Assembly: GCF_003095395.1 (NCBI RefSeq)
Contig: NZ_QEIJ01000013.1
Span: forward strand, 1-48,897
DNA length: 48,897 bases
Direction: 5' to 3'
From: Microbacterium sp. Gd 4-13
GTDB taxonomy: Bacteria; Actinomycetota; Actinomycetes; Actinomycetales; Microbacteriaceae
Below the pieces are notes generated by a model. The model was not told where the DNA came from. It searched no databases and worked only from the letters and a program-made list of their open reading frames with translations. The translations under genes were made by a program, and so were the position numbers. This document shows, in pieces, positions 7,079-15,873 of the stretch. Position 1 is the first letter of the stretch. Each line of letters begins with the position of its first letter.

Positions 7079-8332
7079 TCATGGCTCCGCGGTTCGACGG
7101 CTACGAAAACGATGTAGAAGAATTCGAACGGCAATTTTAGTGGCCGCGCCGGCGGCCAAGGCGATAGCCATTGATGTCGCGTTCAGGCTGTTCGAGAGAC
7201 CCAAGATGATCGAGCTTCCCGCAGTAACGACGGCCCCGGTCCCCGAGGCCGCTACCAGCTGGGCCACATTGCGGTGGGCGACATCATGTAGGACCCTCAG
7301 GTTCCACTGATCGGTAAACACCTGCGAGACGAGAGCTGCCGCTGTCACGAGAGCTAGCCCTGCAAACGTATCTCCGAAGAGGAGCGTGCCATACAAGTAA
7401 ACAAACACCGTGAGTGCTGAGCCGACAACAATAGTGGAACTGATACCTAGCAATGATAGGCCCCGTAGCATGCCCGGAGATGAGGTCGATCCGTCGCCAG
7501 CATGGCGAAGAAACTTGGCATAGCCGACCTGGGTCAGCGCTTGGGCAAGGGCGCCGGCGGCCGAACCGAGCATAACGGCGATCGAGAACACACCCACTTG
7601 GCTAGCGGTTGACAATGCGGCGAGCAAAACCTGACCGAGTTGTCCAGACACGCTATCCATCGCGTTGGCAGACCACAAGTGCAGCGCTTCGCGCCACGGT
7701 GTCACGGCTCGAGAAAGCCTAGGCGTCAGCGCGACGCTTAACGCGACACCTACTACCGTCGTGACCAACTGACCAGAAAGCGTCGCCAGGTAGGCCGACG
7801 TTGTATTTAGGTTTCCAGTAACAGCGAGCGCGACTATCGTCAACGATGGCAGGACGGTGTATCCAAGTCGCGATAAGTTGAATAGACCAATACGTCCCTT
7901 AGCCAAGGATTGCTCGACGCCAACCTGACCGACACCGTTGAATAGTAGAACGATCGCGGCCACACGCATTCCAAGGGCGATTCGATCGTCTCCATTGGAA
8001 AGCACGTCGGCAAGAAGCAGTACAGCAATTGTGTTGGCGGCTCCGAGCACGGTCAGCCACACCAGCCCCGCGCGGGACAGGCTAAGCCCGGACGCTGAGT
8101 CACGCCCGAGAACTCGCGGTAGGGAAAAGAAGCCCACCCAGGACAGGGTCTGGATAAGAGCGAATGAACCGGCGACGACCCCACGCCCGTCCGCCCCTAT
8201 CGCCTGCGCGAGGATCGGCGCCGACAGCAGGCTAAGTCCCATGCCCGCGTACGTCACAACCGCTGTTGCTGCGACTCCACGGCCGGACGGGCTCTTCAGT
8301 GCGCGAAGAAGTCTCGCGAAGGGAAGCTTCAC
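7079..8332 (-). CDS. Wzx-like polysaccharide flippase
   Basis: A 417-residue polytopic membrane protein with about 12 hydrophobic segments spread evenly, opening with a basic lead and a helix near residues 20-45 (AATAVVTYAGMGLSLLSAP). Its length and pattern fit the MOP/Wzx exporter family that flips undecaprenyl-linked repeat units across the membrane. The start is GTG at 8332, overlapping the stop of the glycosyltransferase upstream as GTGA, so translation is probably coupled. With the polymerase at 13338 and the initiating transferase at 15874 it completes a Wzx/Wzy-type pathway. Family sequence similarity is low by nature; the call rests on topology and context. Confidence 0.82.
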   Translation of the reverse strand: MKLPFARLLRALKSPSGRGVAATAVVTYAGMGLSLLSAPILAQAIGADGRGVVAGSFALIQTLSWVGFFSLPRVLGRDSASGLSLSRAGLVWLTVLGAANTIAVLLLADVLSNGDDRIALGMRVAAIVLLFNGVGQVGVEQSLAKGRIGLFNLSRLGYTVLPSLTIVALAVTGNLNTTSAYLATLSGQLVTTVVGVALSVALTPRLSRAVTPWREALHLWSANAMDSVSGQLGQVLLAALSTASQVGVFSIAVMLGSAAGALAQALTQVGYAKFLRHAGDGSTSSPGMLRGLSLLGISSTIVVGSALTVFVYLYGTLLFGDTFAGLALVTAAALVSQVFTDQWNLRVLHDVAHRNVAQLVAASGTGAVVTAGSSIILGLSNSLNATSMAIALAAGAATKIAVRILLHRFRSRRTAEP

Positions 8333-9171
8333 GAAGCTTCTTCCGCCCGAATTCTGGTTCTGTAGATCGCGTTCGATCGGCGGATCACATTGAGTGTTTC
8401 ACCGATTGGCCGTCGGGATTTTGCAGCGCTGAGTAGCAGATGCACGGCGGAAACAACGGAATAGGTCCAGGACTTTATTGGATTGCGGTCATACCTGGCG
8501 TATGCGAATCGCGTTAGGTAGATTCGTGACACATCAAGTTGCGCGTTGTAATCGGCTCGCCCATAGGCTGACGGGTGGTGCTCGACCCACAGATCCGGAT
8601 TGTGGGCGATAGTCCATCCCGCAGCGCTGGCGTGGCGGGCGAAGTCTATTTCTTCATATCCGTATCGCGTCAGTTCGTCGAACCTGATAGTTGAGAAGGC
8701 CTTGCGAGGAATCGCGGTTGCATTGATTACAATTGATTTCAGCCCGTGTCGAGTGTCGCTCTTCTGAAATCCGAGGAAGCTCGCGTTACTGGCAAATACC
8801 CTCCGCGCCGGTTCCGTTGAGAAATTGAGTTCCCATCCAGTTGTAATTTGAGTCTGCGGGGCGGTTGATGCGTGCTTTACGAAATCTGACGAGACGATCA
8901 CGTCATCATCGATAAATGCGCAAAGGTCCGTATTGAGATCCTCGACACAGGCGTTTCTGTTCGCGCCGAGCCCCCGCCGTGGGCCACGCTGGTAGTCCAC
9001 GCCAAATTTGCGAGCTATCTCCTCCGTCGCTTGACCATCTTCGCTGTCGTCGCTCACTAGAACGCGAGCAGGCGCCATGGACCCGCGCGCGATGCTGGCG
9101 AGTGCTGATGACAGCTCGTCAGGCCGATCGCGGGTGCAGATGAATATTGTGAGAGAGCGGTCAACGGTCAT
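8329..9171 (-). CDS. GT2-family glycosyltransferase
   Basis: A 280-residue GT-A glycosyltransferase: LTIFICTRDRPDELSSAL at the N-terminus, VSDDSEDG for nucleotide binding, and FIDDDVIV as the DXD-type metal motif near residue 90. A later YGYEEIDFARHASAAGW block holds the likely catalytic acid. The ATG at 9171 is preferred; a TTG at 9201 in the same frame would lengthen the overlap with the upstream gene from 11 to 41 bp. It is coupled to the flippase downstream by a GTGA overlap. As an inverting GT2 it probably adds a sugar to the repeat unit; the donor is unknown. Confidence 0.86.
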   Translation of the reverse strand: MTVDRSLTIFICTRDRPDELSSALASIARGSMAPARVLVSDDSEDGQATEEIARKFGVDYQRGPRRGLGANRNACVEDLNTDLCAFIDDDVIVSSDFVKHASTAPQTQITTGWELNFSTEPARRVFASNASFLGFQKSDTRHGLKSIVINATAIPRKAFSTIRFDELTRYGYEEIDFARHASAAGWTIAHNPDLWVEHHPSAYGRADYNAQLDVSRIYLTRFAYARYDRNPIKSWTYSVVSAVHLLLSAAKSRRPIGETLNVIRRSNAIYRTRIRAEEAS

Positions 9172-10285
9172 TGGTGCCTGCCGTATCGGGAAGAATGTCA
9201 AAGAGCGTCTGAAGTTTGAGAGAGGGATTGCCGGAACTAAACCTCTCTGCGGCTATAAGCGCGGTCGAGCGTCGCTTCGCAAGATCGTCTTTATCGAGTT
9301 TGTCAAATTGCTTCGCGAGGGCTACCCAGAACTCGCCTCGTCCGGGGTGTAGGGCTGGCAGGATGAAAACAGGCGACTCTGGTCCCGGGGGCATGTAATC
9401 GAACGCGCCGGGCACAGCTGGCATCACAACGGGGGTTCCGACGGCCAGATACTCGGGCAGTTTAGTGGTCAAGCGGAGAAGGCCGACTTCGTCCGGCGTT
9501 TGTGCAATGACAGCGAGATCAAGCGAAGACATGATCGTTGATAGTTCGGCGCGGGGCACCCGGTCTATGAACCTCACATTTACGCCCCTCTCCCGCGCAC
9601 GTTCGACGAGTTTTGCCCGACCTGTCCCGCCGCCGACGATCACGTACGAGATGTCTGTCCTACGGACTCTGGAGGCGGCTTCAACAAGCTCAAGCCCGTA
9701 CGAGTATGCTTGTCTCTTCGACCAGTTTAGGCTCCCTGTCACTCCAACGAGTATGTCTTCGTTCGCAACACCGAGCCGATTTCGAATGTCCGCGCGATCT
9801 CCAGGTGTCGCCGGGAACATTTCACTCGGGACCTGACCTTCGATCGTTAGTCCTGTTGGTGCGCCCATTCGGATTGCGCGTCCAACAAGATAGGGCGTCC
9901 AACCGATGAAGCCGGAAGAGCGCCGATAGAGCCACCGTTCGTAGATTCCGGCTATGAGGCCTGCGAGCACGCCGTACTTGTTCCGGAAGTAGCGATCGAC
10001 AGCGTCACCGCTCGAGACGACGTAGATGAGACGCCTTCCGCGTCGTAGTGAGGCCAGCAGTAGCGGGATACCGACACGCATACCAGTGCCTTCGAGGTAG
10101 ACGATGTCATTGTCCGCCTGCTGAAGTGTCTGGAGCGTCTGCCAAAAGACACGAAATGCGCCAGAAGAACGTTCGATTTTAAGAAGAGTCGACGAGTAAG
10201 ACGTCCCGCCGACGAGCTCCCGCGCCCGTTCCGCGTCGTAGCTTGCGACTCCTTGGGCCGCCAGCACTAGAACCGACCGAGTCAC
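9161..10285 (-). CDS. GT4-like glycosyltransferase
   Basis: A 374-residue GT-B type transferase. An N-terminal domain lacking strong motifs (residues 1-170) is followed by ILVGVTGSLNWSKRQAYSYGLELVEAA and a C-terminal domain with YVIVGGGTGRAKLVE. LTTKLPEYLAVGTPVVMPA stands where GT4 enzymes have the E-x7-E motif. Only one of the two glutamates is obvious, so it is a divergent member. The start is GTG at 10285, overlapping the previous stop as GTGA. Context and fold support a role in building the exopolysaccharide repeat. Confidence 0.8.
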   Translation of the reverse strand: MTRSVLVLAAQGVASYDAERARELVGGTSYSSTLLKIERSSGAFRVFWQTLQTLQQADNDIVYLEGTGMRVGIPLLLASLRRGRRLIYVVSSGDAVDRYFRNKYGVLAGLIAGIYERWLYRRSSGFIGWTPYLVGRAIRMGAPTGLTIEGQVPSEMFPATPGDRADIRNRLGVANEDILVGVTGSLNWSKRQAYSYGLELVEAASRVRRTDISYVIVGGGTGRAKLVERARERGVNVRFIDRVPRAELSTIMSSLDLAVIAQTPDEVGLLRLTTKLPEYLAVGTPVVMPAVPGAFDYMPPGPESPVFILPALHPGRGEFWVALAKQFDKLDKDDLAKRRSTALIAAERFSSGNPSLKLQTLFDILPDTAGTNDR

Positions 10286-11217
10286 CGGCTCGCCTCCGCA
10301 CTTGAAGAGTGTCGAAACTGTCGCCCAGCGCGGTGACCTGCAGTGAGTCCAGAAAGAGTTGCCTTAACGTGCGCAGCCGTTGTCTGTCGTAAGAGTAAAC
10401 GCACCATTCCCGGCGTATTGCGGTACCCGACGGTCGCTAGGAAGATCATGTTTCGCAGACGTCGGGGATGGTCGGACATGGCGAAGCCAAAGACTTCGTT
10501 GTAGGCGGTCTCGTATGCCTTGGAGGCATCGCCGCGCGCGTCTCCCGCTTCTCGCGGTGCAGGGTAGTGATCGACGACCGCCTCAGGATCGAGTATGAGA
10601 TCGAGACCCTGCGCGTGGATTGCCAGAGACGCAATGAACTCGTTCCTCGCTTGGGCGCCTCTTCCGGCAACTGATCCTTGGTACGGCCAACGTATGAAAG
10701 ATTCGCGTCTAAAGCTGCAGTTCGCACCCTTGAGATGACTCACAACGCGAGCTGAACCGGTCGCTTGATGGTGTCCGCCAAGCACGCGTCCGAATCGGTC
10801 AATCTGGCCGATGTTGTCCTGCGCGATCCGAACCGCATAGCCATTCGGTTGAACATCTGCGCCACCGACGCCGCCGACGCGCGGGTTGTCATAGTGGGGG
10901 GCGACATGGTCGAACCAGTCAGGTCGCATGCGTGCGTCATCATCTAGGAAGGCGACGACCTCTGCGGTTGAGGCTTCCGCGCCCGCACGCATGGCATGGG
11001 CGAGCCCGGCTTGACTTACGTGGACTGGCCGAGCGCCGCTCGCTACCGCTGCTGCGTGTGTCGGCAGATCGTCTTCACGATGAACGACTATGACATGGAT
11101 CTGCAAACCAGGATCGAGCCGGCTCTCGATGGCGCGTCTCACGGACTCAACCGCCTGTTGTGCGTCTCGGGGACGGCCCACGGAAGGAACGATCACATCG
11201 ATTGTCAAGGGAGTCAC
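10282..11217 (-). CDS. GT2-family glycosyltransferase
   Basis: A 311-residue GT-A transferase with IDVIVPSVGRPRDAQQAVESV at the start, the metal motif FLDDDARMRPDW near residue 90, and HLKGANCSFRRESF and GLDLILDPEAVVDHYPAPR in the acceptor half. It resembles rhamnosyl- or galactofuranosyl-type GT2 enzymes in layout, but that is not enough to assign a sugar. The start is GTG at 11217, overlapping the upstream stop (GTGA), and its own stop overlaps the next start the same way. It is a member of a tightly coupled minus-strand operon. Confidence 0.86.
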   Translation of the reverse strand: MTPLTIDVIVPSVGRPRDAQQAVESVRRAIESRLDPGLQIHVIVVHREDDLPTHAAAVASGARPVHVSQAGLAHAMRAGAEASTAEVVAFLDDDARMRPDWFDHVAPHYDNPRVGGVGGADVQPNGYAVRIAQDNIGQIDRFGRVLGGHHQATGSARVVSHLKGANCSFRRESFIRWPYQGSVAGRGAQARNEFIASLAIHAQGLDLILDPEAVVDHYPAPREAGDARGDASKAYETAYNEVFGFAMSDHPRRLRNMIFLATVGYRNTPGMVRLLLRQTTAAHVKATLSGLTAGHRAGRQFRHSSSAEASR

Positions 11218-12284
11218 AGGTTTGCCACCTTCTTAAGCCAGTCTTGGAGCGGCCCGTATGCCTTCTCCGCGCGGAACTGTTCTGATGCCGCATTAGCGAC
11301 GTCGGCGCGTTGTGCAGATCGCGCGGGGTCGTCCAATGTCTGCTCAATGGCGGCGGCGAGCGCGTCAGTGTCATGCGGGTCCGACATGAGGCAGGACTCG
11401 CCGTGCTTTAACCACTCAGTTTGTCCCCCACGGTTTGCACAGATAATCGGGATGCCTGCGGCGGCGGCCTGGGCGAGAACCTGGCCGAACGGCTCGGGTG
11501 TTTTGCTCGCGTGGACTAGCAGCTGGCGATGCGTCAGATACTCGAGTGGGTCGGCAAAACCCTTTAGCGTGAGGGGAAAGCGAGCGGGGGGAAGGTCGAC
11601 GTTGTCGCCGAAGGTTCGGTCGCCCACTAGCGTCAGCTCGACCGATCTTCCACCATCGGCGAGGTGATTGAGCGCTCGGATGACCTCTGCTTGGCCTTTC
11701 CAGCGCGCAATTCGGCCCACCATGACGATTCCGCCGTGACGGGCAGGAGCGGACGCCGTAAAGAAACGGTCCTCGATAGCTGTCGGGACCACGATGCTCG
11801 GTGCACTGACTCGCCAACTGCGTCGCGTTGTCTCGCTATTGAAGATGACGCCGGATGACCACAGGCGCATGAGGGACTCGTAGACCCAGACTTCGAGGGG
11901 CGGCCGGTTGCCGCCTCGACCCAAATCCCGCACATACACGACGAGCGGGGTGCGCGTCACGAGCGCGGGAACGGCGACATGCAGTAGCCCTTGCACTGTG
12001 TTGCTGATCAGCAACGGCGGTCGGCTGCGCCGAATCTGACGAAGAACATCTACCTGTGACGTGAGAAGAGAAGTGGCGGTCGCTAGACGGGCAACTAGTG
12101 ACTTCGGTCGACTGTCGGCTGCGACTGGAAGGACCGTCACGGGGACGCCCAGTTCTGCCGCGCGGTCAACAGTTGGACCACCCCCGCGGCTCCAGATCTC
12201 AGCCCCAATGTGTTCCGCCAAGGCCGGCGAAGCGATCTCGGCGCCGCCTACTCGAGATGTGTGGCAGTACAAGATCGGCTTCAT
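11214..12284 (-). CDS. GT4-family glycosyltransferase
   Basis: A 356-residue retaining GT-B transferase: MKPILYCHTSRVGGAEIA opens the acceptor domain, GIVMVGRIARWKGQAEVIRAL starts the donor domain, and TPEPFGQVLAQAAAAGIPIICANRGG carries the E-x7-type donor-binding motif near residue 265. It starts with ATG overlapping the upstream stop (ATGA) and ends in a GTGA overlap with the GT2 gene downstream. It probably acts on the undecaprenyl-linked intermediate at the inner face of the membrane. Sugar specificity is unknown. Confidence 0.87.
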   Translation of the reverse strand: MKPILYCHTSRVGGAEIASPALAEHIGAEIWSRGGGPTVDRAAELGVPVTVLPVAADSRPKSLVARLATATSLLTSQVDVLRQIRRSRPPLLISNTVQGLLHVAVPALVTRTPLVVYVRDLGRGGNRPPLEVWVYESLMRLWSSGVIFNSETTRRSWRVSAPSIVVPTAIEDRFFTASAPARHGGIVMVGRIARWKGQAEVIRALNHLADGGRSVELTLVGDRTFGDNVDLPPARFPLTLKGFADPLEYLTHRQLLVHASKTPEPFGQVLAQAAAAGIPIICANRGGQTEWLKHGESCLMSDPHDTDALAAAIEQTLDDPARSAQRADVANAASEQFRAEKAYGPLQDWLKKVANL

Positions 12285-13378
12285 GACTTGGTCGACACCG
12301 TGTCGAGGGTGCGGCGCGCGACCTGCTCCCAGGTGTGGCGAAGGGCATACTCTCGCACCTCGTGTCCTAAAGTCGCGCGTCCTGGTATGCTCACCGCCCT
12401 AACCGCCGCGTGAAGTGAATCGGGTTCTTGGAGGGAGAAGAGAAACGGTACCCGGGCCCACGGGCCCATTGCCTCGCTAAGGCCTCCCTGCCCGGTGCTG
12501 ATGACTGGCAACCCCATCGCCATTGCTTCGAGGACAACCAACCCGAATCCCTCGAGCGCCAGGGTCGGCACCACTGCGGCCGTGCATGTGTGTGCGATGG
12601 CGCGGAGCTCGATATCACTAAGTCGTCCGTGAAAGCGCACCGAATCGGACCGGCCCAGACCCTGCGTGACGCTCTTTAGATGTGACTCGAGCTCGCCAGT
12701 TCCCACTACCTCCAGGCACACGGCTCGGCCGTCGACCCGGAAGTTCATCGTGTGGAGCATGCGTATCAGCCGCTCGTGCCCCATGCGCTCAGTGAGTCGC
12801 CGAACGCACAGCAACTTGACGGAGCCCTCGTCGACAGGTTCGGACGAGCGTTGACTCCAGAATTCTCCGACACCCGGCGGAATGATAGCGATCTTCGACG
12901 GATCTGCTCCCGTCCGGGCCGCTTCCTGGGCAAACACCTTCGTCAGGACAACTACAACCGCGGCCCGCCCGAGCACCCAGCGTTCCATACCCCGTTTTAC
13001 TGTCAACCCGATCGATCGATTTGTGCGAGAAGCAATAGCGGACTCGTCGCCCCACGGGCCATGGAAGTGGACGACCACGACCGGCGGCTGTACGGCGCGC
13101 AGACGCGCACGAAGTAGCGCGCCCATCACGAATGGCATGCCGTACATAGCGAAATGACTATCGATCACGTCGACGCCTTTAGTGCGGATTCCCAACAGGA
13201 AGGAACGCCAAATCCGCGCCAAGCCTGAGCTGCCTTGGCCTGACTCGACCGATCCAAGGAATACTTCTGTCACCTCAACTCCAGCATGGCGCATTGCAGG
13301 GGCGAAGCCCTCGACGTATCTGTTCAACCCCCCGGTCTTAGTCCCTGGAGCTTCTTTTCCGACCAGTATCCAGTGCAT
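12281..13378 (-). CDS. GT4-family glycosyltransferase
   Basis: A 365-residue GT-B transferase with MHWILVGKEAPGTKTGGLNRY at the N-terminus, VKLLCVRRLTERMGHERLIRML in the hinge to the donor domain, and PTLALEGFGLVVLEAMAMGLPVI as the full E-x7-E donor motif near residue 280. Its ATG lies 41 bp inside the end of the polymerase gene, an unusually long overlap for this operon. The conserved N-terminus begins right at that ATG, so the overlap looks real. The downstream junction is a 4-bp ATGA overlap. It probably adds a hexose to the repeat unit. Confidence 0.87.
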   Translation of the reverse strand: MHWILVGKEAPGTKTGGLNRYVEGFAPAMRHAGVEVTEVFLGSVESGQGSSGLARIWRSFLLGIRTKGVDVIDSHFAMYGMPFVMGALLRARLRAVQPPVVVVHFHGPWGDESAIASRTNRSIGLTVKRGMERWVLGRAAVVVVLTKVFAQEAARTGADPSKIAIIPPGVGEFWSQRSSEPVDEGSVKLLCVRRLTERMGHERLIRMLHTMNFRVDGRAVCLEVVGTGELESHLKSVTQGLGRSDSVRFHGRLSDIELRAIAHTCTAAVVPTLALEGFGLVVLEAMAMGLPVISTGQGGLSEAMGPWARVPFLFSLQEPDSLHAAVRAVSIPGRATLGHEVREYALRHTWEQVARRTLDTVSTKS

Positions 13379-14774
13379 ATTCCTTGGTTTCCTTGGTCCT
13401 TAGTGATAGTACAACTCCGAGGCTGGCCCAGATGAGGGGGGTCGCTCCGTAATATCCGACATTCATCCACTGGCCTATTGTGGCGAACGTTATGAATAGG
13501 AAAGGTGCGGTGTTTAGGTCGCGGAATGCACCCGGGATTGCGCGCGCGAAGGTGATGTACAGGGCGAGCATCGCCACAACCCCAAGAACGCCTCCAATCA
13601 ATGCCATGTTCGAGATGTCCTGCTCGGAACTGCCGAGTCCCCCCGAAGCGAGCACCGAGACTTGACCACTTCCTGTCCCGATGACGCTAGATAGACCTCG
13701 AAGAAGGGACGACAGGATGAGGTCTTGGTGGATGCCGACCGTGCTGGTCTCCTCGCTTTCGCTCCCGCTGACGAGCATGAGAACGCGGCCGGCTCCCGCC
13801 GACGAGACGGCCGGCATGAGGCGCCCTGCAATGACGACTATGACTGGCAGAGTAACCGCCAAGGTGACCAGGCCGACGAGCATCGGACGTTTGCGACCAA
13901 TCGCGAACCCCAGCAAGATTACCGCCAAAGCTGGCAATGCGAAGGTTCGCGTTCCGCTCGTGAGCGCGGCATACAGTCCCAGGCTGATAGGTACAAGCCA
14001 GGCTGGATTGCGGGAAACGCGAAGGCGAGCGACGCTTACGCCCACTAGCATCGCGCAAATCGCCGCACTCTCCGCTGCGCTCGCGCCGAGGCCTAATGGG
14101 CGGACAAGGTTGGGGCCGAGGTAAAGTGCGGAATAGCCGAAATTATCGACCCAGTACGCGTCCCAAGGTGTGAGCCCGTTGATCTCCTGAAGGATCATGT
14201 ATGCAGCATTTATTGAGCCCACAACTGCGAGGGTGTTGATAACCGAGGAGTGGGGTATTAGCCTTCGGAAGGTCAGAATAAAGGCGAGGATCCCCGAGAT
14301 CAAGAGCGACGACGCAAGAAGGTTGTTCACAATGCCTACACCTGCGGGATTTATTCCCGAAATGATTACAACGATGCAGACCAGCACAAAAGCAATCGGG
14401 GCCTTATCGGTCCAGTGATTCCGCCTGATCACGAGCAAGCTTACGTACAGAGTCACGAGAATTACGGCAGGTATGATTGGCACAATCTGAGTCGCGATGC
14501 CGGATGGGTCTATCCAGCCCGCGATTCGCCTTAATGCACCGTTGCCCACGCCGACGGTTATGGCAGCGACGAAGGCGACCTCGGGCTTTTTGACCCCCAT
14601 GACGATAACGATGGCTGTCATCAGGAGGAGAATAACTGCCGGGCCGCCGATAGTGAGGGTTGCGAGGACCGCGACCGTTACCGAGGCGCACAAGCCTGCT
14701 GCGATGACAATAGGGCGGGCAAATCCTGCGCTCGGATTGGTATGAATTCTCGCTGAGCGAGATCCGAGGCTCAC
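13338..14774 (-). CDS. Wzy-like polysaccharide polymerase / O-antigen ligase-type membrane protein
   Basis: A 478-residue membrane protein with about 11-12 hydrophobic helices and a large outer loop in the middle (around residues 205-235, GLTPWDAYWVDNFGYSAL). LTSGTRTFALPALAVILLGF near residue 270 resembles the arginine-bearing motif of O-antigen ligase/polymerase-superfamily proteins. It would join flipped repeat units into polymer at the outer face. The start is GTG at 14774, overlapping the preceding stop as GTGA. Identity is by topology and operon position; a ligase role is less likely in a Gram-positive. Confidence 0.8.
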   Translation of the reverse strand: MSLGSRSARIHTNPSAGFARPIVIAAGLCASVTVAVLATLTIGGPAVILLLMTAIVIVMGVKKPEVAFVAAITVGVGNGALRRIAGWIDPSGIATQIVPIIPAVILVTLYVSLLVIRRNHWTDKAPIAFVLVCIVVIISGINPAGVGIVNNLLASSLLISGILAFILTFRRLIPHSSVINTLAVVGSINAAYMILQEINGLTPWDAYWVDNFGYSALYLGPNLVRPLGLGASAAESAAICAMLVGVSVARLRVSRNPAWLVPISLGLYAALTSGTRTFALPALAVILLGFAIGRKRPMLVGLVTLAVTLPVIVVIAGRLMPAVSSAGAGRVLMLVSGSESEETSTVGIHQDLILSSLLRGLSSVIGTGSGQVSVLASGGLGSSEQDISNMALIGGVLGVVAMLALYITFARAIPGAFRDLNTAPFLFITFATIGQWMNVGYYGATPLIWASLGVVLSLRTKETKEYALDTGRKRSSRD

Positions 14775-15820
14775 CTACGCCCCGTCCTCAAAGATGAATA
14801 GAGTTCTAGGATGCGCGACTTTGAAGCCTGGCTTGCCAAGGCATCGGCCGCATCAACAGCGGCTCGAATAGAAGAAGATTGGCTTGGAGCACCGCGAGTT
14901 AGGCGGTCAACCAACGCGTCAATGAAGGTCGCGTCGTCACGCACTGCGAACAGCTCGTCGTTCCCGATCTGTTGGGCAATGTACTCGCTGCCCGGGTTTG
15001 GACTCGAGACACTGGGAACACCCAGGCTGGCCGCTTCGAAAGCAGGGATGCCGAATCCTTCGTATGCCGATGGAGCTATCAGTAGCCATGACTCGCGGAT
15101 GAGTGCGGTGACTTCTTCGTCCTGCGGGTCGCTGTAGTGCATCACGCCGGCCGGCCAGTTCTTCTTGTCGTTGGCGGGTCCCACCACCCGCAGCTCGATG
15201 GCGAGGCCTGTTCGGCGAGACGCCTCATTGACCAAGCTTGCAGCCATGAGGCCGCGCTTGCGCCCGGTGGCGGTCCCAATGAAGGTCACGGTTGGCTTCG
15301 TGCTGGGTTCGGGGGGTGTGAAGTCGCCGTCGCGCGGGATGACTGGCGGTATGAGGATATCGGTCTTGAATTCGGACTCGCCTTCCGGCCCGACTGAGAT
15401 CGCTAGGTCACATCGACGTCGGACTGAGTGCTCGAGAGCGCCTAAGACGTAGTGGTTCCATCGCCTCAAACCCGTGGAGGCCCGTGCCTCAGATAGCGAG
15501 CTGCCATGAAAAGTACGGACCCAACTGAATCGACGTCCCGTGAGCGCCCAGTCGTCTCCGAAAGCATGCAATATGTCCAGGTCGAGGCCGCGCAGTGCGC
15601 GACGGACTTCAAACGGGAAGCGGTAGTAGTGCTTGAATCTCCCGCCACCGTTCTCCAGAAAGTGCATAGTTGCGCCGGGCAAGGGAGTTCCACCCTCGGA
15701 TGTAATCACATGGAGGTCAACATCGTCCCTCATCATCTCGGCGAAGCGCCAGGCGTAGCGAGCAGCGCCGCCTACCTCGTGGCGCCCCGGCCATCCAACG
15801 CAGAGCAGCCCTACTTTCAT
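14771..15820 (-). CDS. GT4-family glycosyltransferase
   Basis: A 349-residue GT-B transferase beginning MKVGLLCVGWPGRHEVGGAA. TVTFIGTATGRKRGLMAASL marks the donor domain, and APSAYEGFGIPAFEAASLGVPSV is the E-x7-E motif near residue 265. The ATG at 15820 is preferred because a GAGAG-type ribosome binding site lies just upstream; an ATG at 15847 in frame is possible. It follows the initiating transferase by about 50 bp, so it may add the second sugar. That order is an inference from gene position only. Confidence 0.86.
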   Translation of the reverse strand: MKVGLLCVGWPGRHEVGGAARYAWRFAEMMRDDVDLHVITSEGGTPLPGATMHFLENGGGRFKHYYRFPFEVRRALRGLDLDILHAFGDDWALTGRRFSWVRTFHGSSLSEARASTGLRRWNHYVLGALEHSVRRRCDLAISVGPEGESEFKTDILIPPVIPRDGDFTPPEPSTKPTVTFIGTATGRKRGLMAASLVNEASRRTGLAIELRVVGPANDKKNWPAGVMHYSDPQDEEVTALIRESWLLIAPSAYEGFGIPAFEAASLGVPSVSSPNPGSEYIAQQIGNDELFAVRDDATFIDALVDRLTRGAPSQSSSIRAAVDAADALASQASKSRILELYSSLRTGRR

Positions 15821-15873
15821 CTGGCCATCTCTCGCTCGCTTGGTCATGTGTGCGTCGCTTCCGCTCGGCGATG

